64,000 nt of DNA from Paludibacter sp. (GTDB taxonomy: Bacteria > Bacteroidota > Bacteroidia > Bacteroidales > Paludibacteraceae). A program made the position numbers and the translations under genes. Shown here piece after piece: positions 9,940 to 23,571 of this stretch; position 1 is the stretch's first letter, and every line of letters begins with the position of its first letter. The stretch spans positions 82,017 through 146,016 of the forward strand of contig JAQTUE010000016.1 of NCBI GenBank assembly GCA_028710415.1. Reading direction: 5' to 3'. The notes beneath the pieces are model-generated. The model was not told the DNA's origin. It did no database searches and saw nothing but the letters and a program-made list of their open reading frames with translations.

Positions 9940-12021
9940 TTATTTTGTCATCACATCCACTTCGGCATATCCGGCAACGTCATCGCCAAAGGTATTTTTC
10001 AATGCAGTCAACTTAATGTAACGAGCCGATACCGGTGCAAAAGTTTTGATTTGCATCAAAGGGTTATTCTTTATGTTTGAGAATTCTCCTTCGCTTACCA
10101 ATTTCCAGTCCTTATTATCGGCTGAAACATAGAACAGATAATGAGTAATAATGCCTGAACTCCATTTATTCTGATCCGGCAGATATTTGAAACCGGAGAC
10201 GTTATATTCAATTCCTAAATCAATAACCAAGTCAATAGGCATTTTTTTGCCATCTCTCTGATGCCATACACTGGCTGGATCTCCGTCGAGCATTGCAGCA
10301 GCCCTTTCATCGCTGATACCAACTATTTTCCAATCTTTACGGCTGATGTCAAACTTTTCGAAGCTCACCGGGCTGCTTTTACCCGAAGCCGGATCGTAAG
10401 CGATAGCCTTTACGGTTACTTTTCCTTGTGTTGGAACCGGACCGGTATATTTTGTCGAATTATGGGTCGGTTCGCTACCATCCAATGTGTAGTAAAAAAT
10501 AGGTCCGACTTCATCAGTCGATATGCTGATTTCTCCTGATTGATTTCTTGCAATAGAAGGTGCATGCAGGAATACCGGCGCGTTATAAATCCCAATATTG
10601 GAAATTACCGGACTGCATTTTGAGTCGGTAATGTTGAAACGCACCTTTGTTGCATTTACACTCGGGAAACGAAGGATACGTTTATAACCGATAGTGGTTC
10701 CTTTTGCCAATTCCTTCCAATTTCCATCAACGAGAGCTTCAACTGTGAAAGCTTTCACCCGTTGTCCCAAACGGATATATTCCTGTGCCAGAAAACGGTT
10801 GAACAAGGTTGGTTTGCCAAAATCGATGGTCAACGAAGCTGTTTTTACATTATCATCAGTAGCCCAATACGAATCTTTTTTTCCGTCAATGGCTTTGTCA
10901 GCTCCAAACTTTCCTGAATTGCCACGAACATTCGAAGCTTGCGCTTTTTTATTTAGGGCAATATTAACAGCAAACGACTCTTTTACTGCTTTAGCAAAAT
11001 CGACCCCATTCTTTTCGTCCGTTGGATGGATTAAGCCATTAGGCATAATCGGGAAGTTGAGCAACATGGTTCCATTGCGACCGATAGAATGGTAGTAATA
11101 ATCCATCAATTGTGGAACGGTTTTTACTTTGGCATCTTCGTTCGGATGGTAAAACCACTCGGGGCGGATAGAGGTGTTTACTTCGGCAGGCACCCAGGCA
11201 TTCCCGTTTTCCACACCAAAATGCAAATTGCCCCAAGGGACATCGCCAGTTGCATTCAAGAGACTCCAGTTGGTTTCGCCTACATACCCGTCTTCTGTAC
11301 CTACCCAACGTAAGTCGCCACGCTCACCGCCATCGTTCCAAATAATACATTTTGGTTGCAACTTGTGAATCAGTGCATACGTATTCTTCCAATCATAATA
11401 CGTTGTTCGGTCGATAGTACGTGTTTCGTTTGCACCGCCGTAATATCCATTACCGCCATTGGCACCGTCAAACCACACTTCGAAAATTTCGCCATAGTTG
11501 GTTAAAAGTTCGGTGAGCTGGTTACGGAAGTAGGTGATATACTCCGGTTTTCCGTAGTCCTTGCTGTTTCTGTCCCAAGGTGACAAATAAATACCCAATT
11601 TCAAACCGTATTCTTTACAGGCATCGGCCATTTCGCGCACCATATCGCCTTTGCCGTTTTTCCATGGAGCGTTTTTTACCGAATATTCGGTATATTTAGA
11701 TGGCCACAAGCAAAAACCACAGTGGTGCTTGGCTGTGATAATAATCCCTTTCATACCCGATTCTTTACAAATACGAGCCCACTGGCGACAATCGGCCTTT
11801 TCGGGGTTAAACAATATTACGTCCTCATTCCCGAATCCCCACGACTGGTCGGTGTAGGTATTTAGGGAAAAATGGACAAAAGCATATGCTTCCATTTCTT
11901 GCAATCTCATTTGGTTTTCGGATGGAGTAGGGCCGCAAGAAGCAGGAACTTTTACCTGAGCAATGCCAATACTTGTTGATAAAAACGCAAGAACGACTGC
12001 GTATAAAAGAATTCTTTTCAT
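9940..12021 (-). CDS. GH29 alpha-L-fucosidase with two F5/8C domains
   Basis: A 693-residue exported enzyme with a signal peptide at 1-21. The catalytic barrel covers about 25-345: AYAFVHFSLNTYTDQ, the histidine pair in ITAKHHCGFCLWPS, and nucleophile Asp185 in EVWFDGANGG. It is followed by an F5/8-type-C (CBM32-like) domain at about 350-480, a chitobiase C-like beta-sandwich at about 484-560 (YYTLDGSEPT), and a second F5/8C domain at about 570-693. This is the usual layout of GH29 enzymes acting on branched fucosylated glycans. One of three GH29 genes in the window, and the most elaborate. A degenerate copy of its 3' end lies at 8045-8116. It starts just after an AT-rich tandem repeat (12023-12104). 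Confidence 0.92.
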   Translation of the reverse strand: MKRILLYAVVLAFLSTSIGIAQVKVPASCGPTPSENQMRLQEMEAYAFVHFSLNTYTDQSWGFGNEDVILFNPEKADCRQWARICKESGMKGIIITAKHHCGFCLWPSKYTEYSVKNAPWKNGKGDMVREMADACKEYGLKLGIYLSPWDRNSKDYGKPEYITYFRNQLTELLTNYGEIFEVWFDGANGGNGYYGGANETRTIDRTTYYDWKNTYALIHKLQPKCIIWNDGGERGDLRWVGTEDGYVGETNWSLLNATGDVPWGNLHFGVENGNAWVPAEVNTSIRPEWFYHPNEDAKVKTVPQLMDYYYHSIGRNGTMLLNFPIMPNGLIHPTDEKNGVDFAKAVKESFAVNIALNKKAQASNVRGNSGKFGADKAIDGKKDSYWATDDNVKTASLTIDFGKPTLFNRFLAQEYIRLGQRVKAFTVEALVDGNWKELAKGTTIGYKRILRFPSVNATKVRFNITDSKCSPVISNIGIYNAPVFLHAPSIARNQSGEISISTDEVGPIFYYTLDGSEPTHNSTKYTGPVPTQGKVTVKAIAYDPASGKSSPVSFEKFDISRKDWKIVGISDERAAAMLDGDPASVWHQRDGKKMPIDLVIDLGIEYNVSGFKYLPDQNKWSSGIITHYLFYVSADNKDWKLVSEGEFSNIKNNPLMQIKTFAPVSARYIKLTALKNTFGDDVAGYAEVDVMTK

Positions 12022-12022
12022 T

Positions 12023-12104
12023 TTGATATATTGATTATTGTTGATTATTATTGATTATTATTGATATTATTGATTATTATTGATATTATTGATTATTATT
12101 GATA
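12023..12104. repeat. AT-rich tandem repeat between GH97 and GH29
   Basis: The gap is filled by short units alternating between TTGATTATTA and TTGATATTA, giving a 19-base period over the right part. It separates the stop of the broken GH97 from the start of GH29 (12021), so it forms the leader of GH29. Copy number could vary by slippage and change spacing or translation; that is inference. Confidence 0.8.
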
Positions 12105-14098
12105 TTATTTTTCAGGACTAATTATGATTGCAAAGCCACCACCATTAGCCATATTTACTATTAGTTTATCGGCACTTACAACTTTTACTATTTCGTGTTT
12201 GTTGTCTGTTGCATCTTTTCCCGCATTAATTCCATCTTTAAAAATCTCGGCGGAGTAAGTTCCCTTGCCCAGGAAAGACAGGTCTATCGTCAGTTTCCTT
12301 CCCAACCAGTTAGTTAAGCCACCGACAAACCATTTATCACCTTTCCGTCTGGCGATAGCAACATATTCCCCAACTTTTCCATCGAAGCAATTGTTTCATC
12401 AAAAGTGGTAGGAATACGAGAAATAAAGTTGGTGCTTTCCTGCTCTTTCATATACGCTGTAGGACTATCAGCCAGCATTTGTAGCGGCGCTTCAAAAACA
12501 ACATACATGCCCAATTGATGACATCTTGTCCCCTGACTCATCGGCATCGAATTACTTGGACGAAAATCTGCTTTTGTTGCATTACGCATTGCCCCCGGCG
12601 TATAATCCATAGGCCCGGCCAGCATTCTTATGAAGGGGATACTGGTCTCATAATGTGGCATATCATCATTTGGTGTCCATTTGGCGTTCTCTAACCCTTT
12701 AACCCCTTCAAAATTGACAATATTTGGGTAGGTTCGCTGAATACCGGTAGGCTTATACATGCTATGGTAATCAATAAAAAGTTTATATGACGCTGCCTTT
12801 TTAGCAATGTCATAGAGCGATTTTACCATTTCTTGGTCATCACGATCTATGAAATCGATTTTAAAACCCTTCACTCCCATTTTTGAATAGTGAGAGAAAG
12901 CATCATCTAAAACCTGATTTATGGCATACCATGAGGCCCAGAGAATAATACCGACATTTTTTTGTTTTCCAAAGCTGATAAGTTCTTCTATGTTCATACT
13001 CGGTGAAACTTTCAGCAGATTGGTGTCTTCACTCCAGCCTTCATCAAGCACTACATACTCAATGTGGTTTTTAGAGGCAAAATCGATATAATATTTATAG
13101 GTTTCAGTATTAATTCCGGCTTTAAAATCAACCTTTGATATATTCCAATCGTTCCACCAATCCCAGGCTACTTTGCCCGGTTTTATCCAGCTTGCGTCGG
13201 CTATTTGTGATGGCGCAGAAAGCTTTTGAACCATATCATTATTTGCCAGATCTTTATCGCTCTCACTTATTATTATTGCTCTCCATGGAAAATTACGAGT
13301 ACCGTTTGTTTTTGCGATATACGATTCCCTCTTCGCCACCATATAGTTCATTTTATTATAACCACCCAAACGTTCTTCCTTCGGATAATGGGCAAATGCT
13401 CCCTGCAAACCTTGCTGCGTTTGATTATTCCGTATTAAGAACATACCGGGATAATCATCCAGTTCGGCCTCTACGATGGCAGCTTTTTCCCCATTTTCCA
13501 AATCAATAAGAAGCGGAGAAATAGCCAGTGAATCTTTTACAAATTTAGAAAGCGGGATTTCATCATACATGGCTTCGAAAGCAGATGAATACATATCCTT
13601 TTCCCTCAGATCACGCACATAGGGAACAAAGGCTTTATGATCCTTGGTGAAGTTAAAATAAGCTTTCTCGGATTCAACAATGATTTGTCCCTTCTTAGTT
13701 GTAAAAAAACGATAGGCTACACCATCGTCATAGGCTCTTAAAATCAAACCAAAATCACCCTTAAAGGTTACTACAACCTGATTATACTCATCAATAACAG
13801 TATTCTTTTTATAAATGGGTGTGGCAAAAGATGAGTTAACCTTAGAGTTTTTAGCACTAATAACTTTTGCATTATTTCCTAAAACGACCCCACCACCGAG
13901 TGTTAATGAAATAGTTGAAGGAGCAATAACTTCAGTATTTTCATGTTTGACAGACCATGAGATTTTCGCTTCACTTTCCAAAGCCATGTCAATCTTCCTG
14001 TTGGGAGACTTTACATGGATTACATTAGTTTGAGAATAAGCGAACGAAGCGCTAAGCAAAATAGACGAAAACATAATTCCCCAGAAGATTTTTTTCAT
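12105..14098 (-). pseudogene. GH97 glycosidase split by a frameshift (parts 14098-12314 and frame ending 12105)
   Basis: Part 1 (ATG at 14098) has a signal peptide (1-22), the GH97 N-terminal sandwich and the barrel, with probable nucleophile Asp415 in GFKIDFIDRDDQ and Glu464/Glu470 in NFEGVKGLE. An Asp at this place marks the retaining branch that includes characterised alpha-galactosidases, as opposed to SusB-type inverting alpha-glucosidases. Its frame ends in out-of-phase sequence (LLSPDGKVINGLSVA) at 12314. From about 12383 the next frame gives the expected end of the family: GEYVAIARRKGDKWFVGGL, then LGRKLTIDLSFLGKG and the C-terminal sandwich to the stop at 12105. One missing base near 12383 (GCTTCGATGG on the minus strand) explains everything. 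Both parts are otherwise clean, so this is a very recent mutation, a sequencing error, or programmed shifting. The catalytic domain is complete before the break. Confidence 0.85.
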
Positions 14099-14155
14099 TC
14101 AATTTTTTAAATTAAAATTCAGATATACAGACTTGGAATGGCAGTGAAACGAACA

Positions 14156-14171
14156 TCCCGATTTATCGGGA
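14156..14171. repeat. Small GC-rich hairpin between two GH97 genes
   Basis: TCCCGAT, TT, ATCGGGA form a perfect 7-bp stem in the 98-base gap between the intact GH97 (stop at 14197) and the broken GH97 (start 14098). It is GC-rich in AT-rich surroundings. No U-run follows on the minus strand, so it is more likely a processing or stabilising hairpin than a terminator. Confidence 0.4.
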
Positions 14172-14196
14172 CTCGTAACTATTTACTTGTAATTAC

Positions 14197-16095
14197 TTAC
14201 CTTATCAGACCAACAAACCCTCCTCTTGGAAGGCATTCAATTTTCAAAGTATCCCCTTTTTTGACTTTTATTATTTCTGATGAAAAAGATTTATTATCCT
14301 TCCCATCTTTGATAATCTCCAAATTGCAATTTCCTTTGTCCAGAAAATCAAACTTTACTATTAAAGTCTGGGACTCATCTTTTCCGTTCAATCCACCAAT
14401 ATACCACTGATTTCCTTTCTTACGAGCAATAATGACTTTTTCGCCCGGATATCCATCAATCAGTTTTGTATTATCCCAACTTGTTGGAAAATTTTTAAAA
14501 AATTCTTTTGGTTCTTTGGGCAATGCTTCATAAGCCGATGGTTCGTCGGCAAAATGCTGCCACCCTGATTCAAATACAACCGACAAAGCCAACTCGTGCC
14601 CAAAAGATGTAATATGCGGATGCTGCGAATTAGAAAAAGTAACCGGAGTGTAATCCATCGAACCAATTACATTTCGTGTAAATGGGAGTGTGGTATTATG
14701 AGCTGCTGCTTTACCGGTCATTATCGGACCATTGTTATACCATTCTGCACCATAGACAGCTTCAGTTGACATTAAGTTTGGATATGTCCGGGACCAACCT
14801 CGTGGAGCAGTTGCCCCATGAAAATTAACCATTAAATGGTATTTTGCCGCATCATTCAAAATGTCGATATAATATTTCATCATATCCTGCTGGTCGCCGG
14901 CAAAAAAATCTACTTTAATTCCATAAACACCTATTTTATTTAACCACGCAAATTCCTTAGCACGCTTTTCGACAGTTTGCAATCTGTCATTCGGTGTCGG
15001 ATCCATCCAACTAGTCCCTGAATTGTACCACATCAAAGGTTTTATCCCTTTGCTTTTTGCATAGTTCACGGCATCGTTTATGTCCCCGCCATTGCCCATT
15101 ACATCCCATTCCCAATCGATTAGCACATAAGGCCAATTCATTTCCACAGCAAAATCAACATATTCAACTACCTTTTTATAATCCTTAGAGCCATGATTGT
15201 TCGCCCAATAGATCCACGATACAGCGCCGGGCTTTATCCAGCTCGTTTCTTTTAAAGTATTTGGTTTACTCACATCGGCAATTAATGTAGAAGCAACAAT
15301 ATTGGAAAGATTTCCTAAAATAATAGTATGCCATTGTGAATTCCATGGAAGGGTTGCAACCGTACCAGATGGATAAATTACTTTGTATTGATTTTTATTT
15401 TGAAGATTATTTAGTCTGGCTGCACAATTGTTTTCGCTGATATCTGCTTCCGAAATCAAACCCCAAATTGATTGATTGTTCACTTTAAACAATGCCGGAT
15501 AGCCCCACTCCTGTTTATTTTGCTCGCCAGCCCCTGTTGTAGTCAACGGATAAAAATTTTCATAAGACTTTTCAAAAGGTTGCATCCATCGGTTTGTATT
15601 ATCGGGCAAAACAAAGGTTGTTTCTTCACCACTAATATTTTTTGCAACATCGGAATGATTGGGAAATACATACCGAAATGCAATACCATCATTATAAACT
15701 CTAAAAACAATATTCAAAGGTTGATGACTGGAATTTTGGAAACTGAATATTTTTTCGGTGCCGAAATTTTCACACAGTTGGCGTTTGCCACAAATCATTT
15801 CATACTTATCATGTATTGAAACAGGCTTTGATTCGCTAACAAAATGAAGGTTATTTACAAACTGCTCATCAGTACGACTAATGCCCAACTTAGAATCGGG
15901 CAATACTTCGACAAACTTGTTTTCAACTTTATATAAAGCCTTAAAAAAACATTCATGAGACGCATTTTTATCGGGCAAATTCAAAATAACTTTTATTTTC
16001 CCGTTTGGTGAAATTATTTCCTGTGCATTTAAAATAAATGAACTTAAAATAAATGATAGAAAAATGAGGGTCTGTTTCATTGATAATAGTCTCAT
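14197..16095 (-). CDS. GH97 glycosidase, retaining (alpha-galactosidase-like) branch
   Basis: A 632-residue exported enzyme. A second in-frame ATG at 16080 gives a more compact signal peptide (MKQTLIFLSFILSSFILNAQ), so the start may be there. The N-terminal super-sandwich (about 25-285, with VFRVYNDGIAFRY) leads to a barrel with probable nucleophile Asp396 in GIKVDFFAGDQQ and acid/base Glu445 or Glu451 in STEAVYGAEWY. The C-terminal sandwich follows KVIIARKKGNQWYIGGLNG. An Asp nucleophile is known from retaining alpha-galactosidases of this family; inverting SusB-type enzymes differ. It starts 6 bases after the preceding GH2 gene and is followed by a second, frameshifted GH97 gene, so the pair arose by duplication or paired acquisition. 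Confidence 0.9.
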   Translation of the reverse strand: MRLLSMKQTLIFLSFILSSFILNAQEIISPNGKIKVILNLPDKNASHECFFKALYKVENKFVEVLPDSKLGISRTDEQFVNNLHFVSESKPVSIHDKYEMICGKRQLCENFGTEKIFSFQNSSHQPLNIVFRVYNDGIAFRYVFPNHSDVAKNISGEETTFVLPDNTNRWMQPFEKSYENFYPLTTTGAGEQNKQEWGYPALFKVNNQSIWGLISEADISENNCAARLNNLQNKNQYKVIYPSGTVATLPWNSQWHTIILGNLSNIVASTLIADVSKPNTLKETSWIKPGAVSWIYWANNHGSKDYKKVVEYVDFAVEMNWPYVLIDWEWDVMGNGGDINDAVNYAKSKGIKPLMWYNSGTSWMDPTPNDRLQTVEKRAKEFAWLNKIGVYGIKVDFFAGDQQDMMKYYIDILNDAAKYHLMVNFHGATAPRGWSRTYPNLMSTEAVYGAEWYNNGPIMTGKAAAHNTTLPFTRNVIGSMDYTPVTFSNSQHPHITSFGHELALSVVFESGWQHFADEPSAYEALPKEPKEFFKNFPTSWDNTKLIDGYPGEKVIIARKKGNQWYIGGLNGKDESQTLIVKFDFLDKGNCNLEIIKDGKDNKSFSSEIIKVKKGDTLKIECLPRGGFVGLIR

Positions 16096-16101
16096 GTATT
16101 A

Positions 16102-18540
16102 TTATTTTTGCGTTGATTTGACAATTATACTTCTTTCTTCCAATCCATTTGATGTTACCGATAATTTAATTTCGCCAACATCATGCATACTCTTTATCAC
16201 AACCAACGCTCGTCCTTTCCATGCTTTACGGCTATTACCTACATAGGAGTCAGTATCTTTGATGTTGGCATTATCCACTCCTGCAATTACACCGGGACCA
16301 TCAATTTTGAACTGCAAACGGTTCGCAGCATTCGGTTGGATTATTCCATCCTTGTCTGTTATTTCAACGGTTATGTATGATAAGTCCTGTCCGTTAGCAA
16401 GTATCTCTTTTCGGTCGGCTGTCAGCTTTATTTTTGCAGCATCGCCGGCAGTTTGCAGAATGGTCGATTCCATTTCCTTTCCATTTTCCACGCCAACTGC
16501 TTTAAGTTGTCCGATAGAATAGGGCACTGCGAATGTGGCTTTAAACTGTTGGTCGCGGGCAGTTGCCTGTTCGCCAATCAGCTTATTGTCTTGATATAGT
16601 CTTACTTTCGGATATTTGGAATAGACTTCAACCTGAATGGTTTTTCCTTCAAAACCCGGCCAGGTCCAGCTTTCCCAGGTTGGATAAACCGACCACCATG
16701 TTTCTTTGATTTCTAACGGTTCAGGAGCCGGTTCGCGAACTGCCATGTAGAGTTTTTCGTTGTCATTATACAACATGCTCCGGTAATGAGAAATGGGTTT
16801 TCTCCATCCAATCAAATCAATATCGCCGCAATAGGCAGCATGAATGGGAAACATATCGTTATCCCAGTTTTCGCCGGGTGTTTCTCCGGAATAATAAGTT
16901 CTGCCAATGCCGGCTTCGCCGAGATAATCTATCGCCGTCCAAACAAAATCACCGATGACGTAATTATTTTCCTGCACCAATTTCCAATTAGTAAAAGCAT
17001 CTTTTGGATAAGATTCGGTGTGAACTATGATACGCGAAAGCACTCTTTTATGATCGTCCGGAGCACTCCACAGGTTGTAATTATATCCGGCAACATCGTG
17101 CACTGCCATAAGCGTATCGAATTTTGACCAATCCTTACCATTATTCACAATGGCTGATGTAATTGGTCGGACGGTATCTATTTTTTTTATTTCACACGAA
17201 AGCATTTTGGCGGTTTCAATGGCCGAATGATCGCCTCTCTCCGGTATTTCGTTGCCTATGCTCCACATGAAAACGGAAGGATGATTGCGATCGCGCAATA
17301 CCATTGCGTCCAAATCGCGTTGCCACCATTGGTTGAAATATTTAGAATAATCGTTATTGTTTTTACCTACTTTCCAACAATCGAACGACTCGTCCATTAC
17401 CAATAAACCCAATCTGTCGCAAGCATCAAGAAATGCTTCGGAAGGTGGATTATGAGAAGTCCTGACTGCGTTGAATCCACCTGCTTTGAGCAATTCAATC
17501 TTGCGCTTCTCTGCACGGTCGAAAGCAGCAGAGCCTAAGCAACCATTTTCGTGATGCACGCAACCGCCGTTTATTTTCATTGTTTCCCCATTAAGTTGAA
17601 ATCCGTTTTCGGCCGTAAATTTTATGGAACGGATACCAAAATTTGTTTTCGTGTCATCCAACACTTTCTTATCTTTTAATACCTGAATCTGAGCCTGATA
17701 CAAATATGGAGTTTCAGGTGTCCAAAGCAAAGGATTTGATACGTTTATGGCTTGAGTGATTTCCTTTTCGCTATTGGCAAGAAGCTCAACTTTTACCTGA
17801 CCATTCCCCACGATTTTAGAACTATTATTCCAAAGAATGGCTTTAACAACAATGCTTTGCGTTGAAGAAGTTTCGTTTTTTACCAATGTTTTCACCTCTA
17901 CGGTTGCCTTTTTGGGAGACACTACGGGAGTCGTGATGGCTGTTCCCCATTGCGCGACATGGACAGGATTGGTTACCATCATCCAAACGTGGCGATAAAT
18001 TCCCGAGCCACTGTACCAGCGACTGTTTACGTGCTGAGAATTGTCAACGCGTACCGCAATAACGTTTTCTTTTCCGAAATTCAAATATGGTGTAAGGTCG
18101 TAGCTGAACGATGTGTAGCCATACGGATGAACACCCAGGGATTTTCCGTTGATAAAAACTTCGGAATTCATGTAAACACCTTCAAAATAAATAGCTATTT
18201 TTTCAGCTTTCCATGCATCGGGTGCCTGAAAGGTTTTCCGATACCAACCAATTCCAGCTGGGAAATAACCTCCGGCACCTTTTGTCGGATTTTTAGGATT
18301 TACCCTTCCTTCAATGCTCCAATCGTGAGGTAAATCAAGCCTTCGCCACAATGCGACATTGAAATCGTTTGCTTTGGCGTCAGAAACATCTCTTAAAATG
18401 AATTTCCAGTCATTGTCAAATAACTGTTTCCTTTCCATGCCATTCTTTGCATAGGCTGAAAAAGAACTTAAGAATAGTATGAATACGAATACTATTTGTT
18501 TGGCAAATTGATTTTTTTTGTATGAATCTAAGTTATCCAT
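16102..18540 (-). CDS. GH2 beta-galactosidase-like enzyme with C-terminal Ig-like domains
   Basis: An 812-residue exported enzyme with a hydrophobic signal segment at about 14-31. GH2 sugar-binding domain at about 38-190 (FDNDWKF, LPHDWSIEG, YFPAGIGWYRKTF), immunoglobulin-like domain to about 305, and barrel at about 305-600. Acid/base Glu431 in WSIGNEIPER and probable nucleophile Glu509 in IIVHTESYP. About 600-812 holds two further sandwiches, DUF4982-like (VEVYSKYPKVRLYQDNKLIG) and an invasin/Ig-like end (DRKEILANGQDLSYITVEI), common in Bacteroidota GH2 beta-galactosidases. Gaps to both neighbours are tiny (42 and 6 bases), so it is operonic. The closest relative in the window is the GH2 at 26048-28513, which has the same domain order. 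Confidence 0.9.
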   Translation of the reverse strand: MDNLDSYKKNQFAKQIVFVFILFLSSFSAYAKNGMERKQLFDNDWKFILRDVSDAKANDFNVALWRRLDLPHDWSIEGRVNPKNPTKGAGGYFPAGIGWYRKTFQAPDAWKAEKIAIYFEGVYMNSEVFINGKSLGVHPYGYTSFSYDLTPYLNFGKENVIAVRVDNSQHVNSRWYSGSGIYRHVWMMVTNPVHVAQWGTAITTPVVSPKKATVEVKTLVKNETSSTQSIVVKAILWNNSSKIVGNGQVKVELLANSEKEITQAINVSNPLLWTPETPYLYQAQIQVLKDKKVLDDTKTNFGIRSIKFTAENGFQLNGETMKINGGCVHHENGCLGSAAFDRAEKRKIELLKAGGFNAVRTSHNPPSEAFLDACDRLGLLVMDESFDCWKVGKNNNDYSKYFNQWWQRDLDAMVLRDRNHPSVFMWSIGNEIPERGDHSAIETAKMLSCEIKKIDTVRPITSAIVNNGKDWSKFDTLMAVHDVAGYNYNLWSAPDDHKRVLSRIIVHTESYPKDAFTNWKLVQENNYVIGDFVWTAIDYLGEAGIGRTYYSGETPGENWDNDMFPIHAAYCGDIDLIGWRKPISHYRSMLYNDNEKLYMAVREPAPEPLEIKETWWSVYPTWESWTWPGFEGKTIQVEVYSKYPKVRLYQDNKLIGEQATARDQQFKATFAVPYSIGQLKAVGVENGKEMESTILQTAGDAAKIKLTADRKEILANGQDLSYITVEITDKDGIIQPNAANRLQFKIDGPGVIAGVDNANIKDTDSYVGNSRKAWKGRALVVIKSMHDVGEIKLSVTSNGLEERSIIVKSTQK

Positions 18541-18582
18541 TTTGTTCCGTTTTTATCTATTGATTAAATTTCACAATACAAT

Positions 18583-21822
<3,240 letters not shown>

Positions 21823-21888
21823 TTATACATATTTCTCTCCAACTTGTTTATTGGTTTATACCAACAAAGTCTGGATATCAGTCGATTC

Positions 21889-23496
21889 TTATTTTATTCT
21901 AAATACTATTGCAATATTGTTCGGAATAATCTTTGGCTTTACAATCACCAGCGAATCAGCATACTGCTTCCAAGAAAGTTTTTCCTTACTGCCAAGTACT
22001 TCGATATTTCTAATTTTGGTCGATTCTTTCGTTTTACCGAGCGATTTCAGGCAAACATTATTTACCGGCACAGCCAATACCGTGGCGTATAAGGTATTTC
22101 CATTTTTACTATAGCGAATATCTTTTTCCGTATATTTTATTTTACCTTCATTAAAACCAGCGTGTTCTAACGGATTAGTTAACTCGGTAGTTGGTCCTTC
22201 ACCATAAATTTTCCAAGGTCTGGTATCAAAAATACTTTCTTTGTTAATATCCATCCATTTGCCAATTCCATCCAAAACCAAAATTTCTTTGTCATCAATT
22301 GTTCCATCGCCACGAACTGGAATATTTAACAACATATTTCCGTTTTTACTCACAATATCCACCAAGGATAAAATAACTTCTTTTGCAGGTACATAATAAT
22401 TATTGGTATATCTGCCACGGTTGTAATGCCAATCGCCAATGCAGGTGCATTTTTGCCATGCAAGCGGTTGCAATTTGTCCGGCGCACCTCTTTCTACATC
22501 CCACACCATACATTTCTTTTCTTCGTCGCTTAATATTTTCCCGAACAAAACGGCTTCTAGTTTACCATTATGTGTTGCCATATTGTGATTGTAAAAATGA
22601 GCTGCAAGCTTTAAACCGGCATCGCTAATAGGATATAACGGAAGCTCGGTATCATCAAAATAAATCAAATCGGGATTAAATTTATTGATGAGATCCATGG
22701 TACGATTGTAGAATTTATCGCAGTATACCTGATTTGGCACAGAGCAACCATTGCTCCATTCCCAGTTGAATGCCGTGCTTAGCGGGTGTTGTTGCGCATA
22801 CAATTCTTGCGGATCAAGTCCATCCCACCACGTTCCTTTGCCATCGGCTTTGGTGATATTTCCATCGTAAGGAACTCCTTTGAAATTGCCTATCGTATCA
22901 GCTTTTTGTGACGTTTCGTAAAACATCCAGGCATGAGAAGCGTGTACACTTATTCCAAAAGGAAGTTTATTGTTTTTCGCAGCTTTACTCCAACCCTCCA
23001 TAATATTTTTTTGCGGACCAACACGAGTAGTATTCCATTCCTGGTATTTGCTATCCCACATATCCAAATTATCGTGGTGATTTGCCATGGCAAAGAAATA
23101 TTGAGCTCCCGCCCGTTTGTATAGGGCTACGAGCTTTTCCGGATCCCAATTTTGGGCTTTCCAATCGTGTATCACTTCCTTAAAACCCGCTTTAGAAGGG
23201 TGACCGTAATTTTGCACATGCCATTTATTGTAACCAGAACCTTCTTCGTACATGCCACGCGCATACCAGTCGCCTTGCTCGGGCTGGCATTGCGGACCCC
23301 AATGCGCCCAAATACCAAACTTGGCATTACGGTACCAATCGGGAACTTTGTACTGACTGAGCGATTGCCACGTTGGTTCGAACTTGCCAGGTGCAATGGG
23401 TTCTTTTTCTGTATTAACTACCACCATTTTATTTCCCTGAGCTACCATATTCAATGATAGCAGAGCAAAAGAAATACTTAAAATTGTTGAGCGCAT
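21889..23496 (-). CDS. GH29 alpha-L-fucosidase, single-domain type
   Basis: A 535-residue exported enzyme with a signal peptide at about 1-20. The barrel has GIWAHWGPQCQPEQGDWYAR at 61-80, the histidine pair in FAMANHHDNLDMWDS, and nucleophile Asp281 in LIYFDDTELPLYP. A short beta-sandwich at about 430-535 closes the chain, with no carbohydrate-binding domain. The family cleaves terminal alpha-L-fucose by retention. Several residues differ from the GH29 at 9940-12021, so the two probably recognise different linkages. A stop-riddled copy of its last 40 or so codons lies at 36680-36793, showing that a close paralogue once sat there. Confidence 0.92.
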   Translation of the reverse strand: MRSTILSISFALLSLNMVAQGNKMVVVNTEKEPIAPGKFEPTWQSLSQYKVPDWYRNAKFGIWAHWGPQCQPEQGDWYARGMYEEGSGYNKWHVQNYGHPSKAGFKEVIHDWKAQNWDPEKLVALYKRAGAQYFFAMANHHDNLDMWDSKYQEWNTTRVGPQKNIMEGWSKAAKNNKLPFGISVHASHAWMFYETSQKADTIGNFKGVPYDGNITKADGKGTWWDGLDPQELYAQQHPLSTAFNWEWSNGCSVPNQVYCDKFYNRTMDLINKFNPDLIYFDDTELPLYPISDAGLKLAAHFYNHNMATHNGKLEAVLFGKILSDEEKKCMVWDVERGAPDKLQPLAWQKCTCIGDWHYNRGRYTNNYYVPAKEVILSLVDIVSKNGNMLLNIPVRGDGTIDDKEILVLDGIGKWMDINKESIFDTRPWKIYGEGPTTELTNPLEHAGFNEGKIKYTEKDIRYSKNGNTLYATVLAVPVNNVCLKSLGKTKESTKIRNIEVLGSKEKLSWKQYADSLVIVKPKIIPNNIAIVFRIK

Positions 23497-23571
23497 GACT
23501 TTATTCTTTTATTATAATGAGATCAGAATTAGTTTTTTTACGTTTTCACCGTGTTGTTATATTGTCGATTT

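Noticed and set aside
12105..12305. A separate small gene of 66 codons
   Set aside because: Its product is the C-terminal sandwich of GH97 and continues upstream in frame to the break near 12383; it is part of the split gene.
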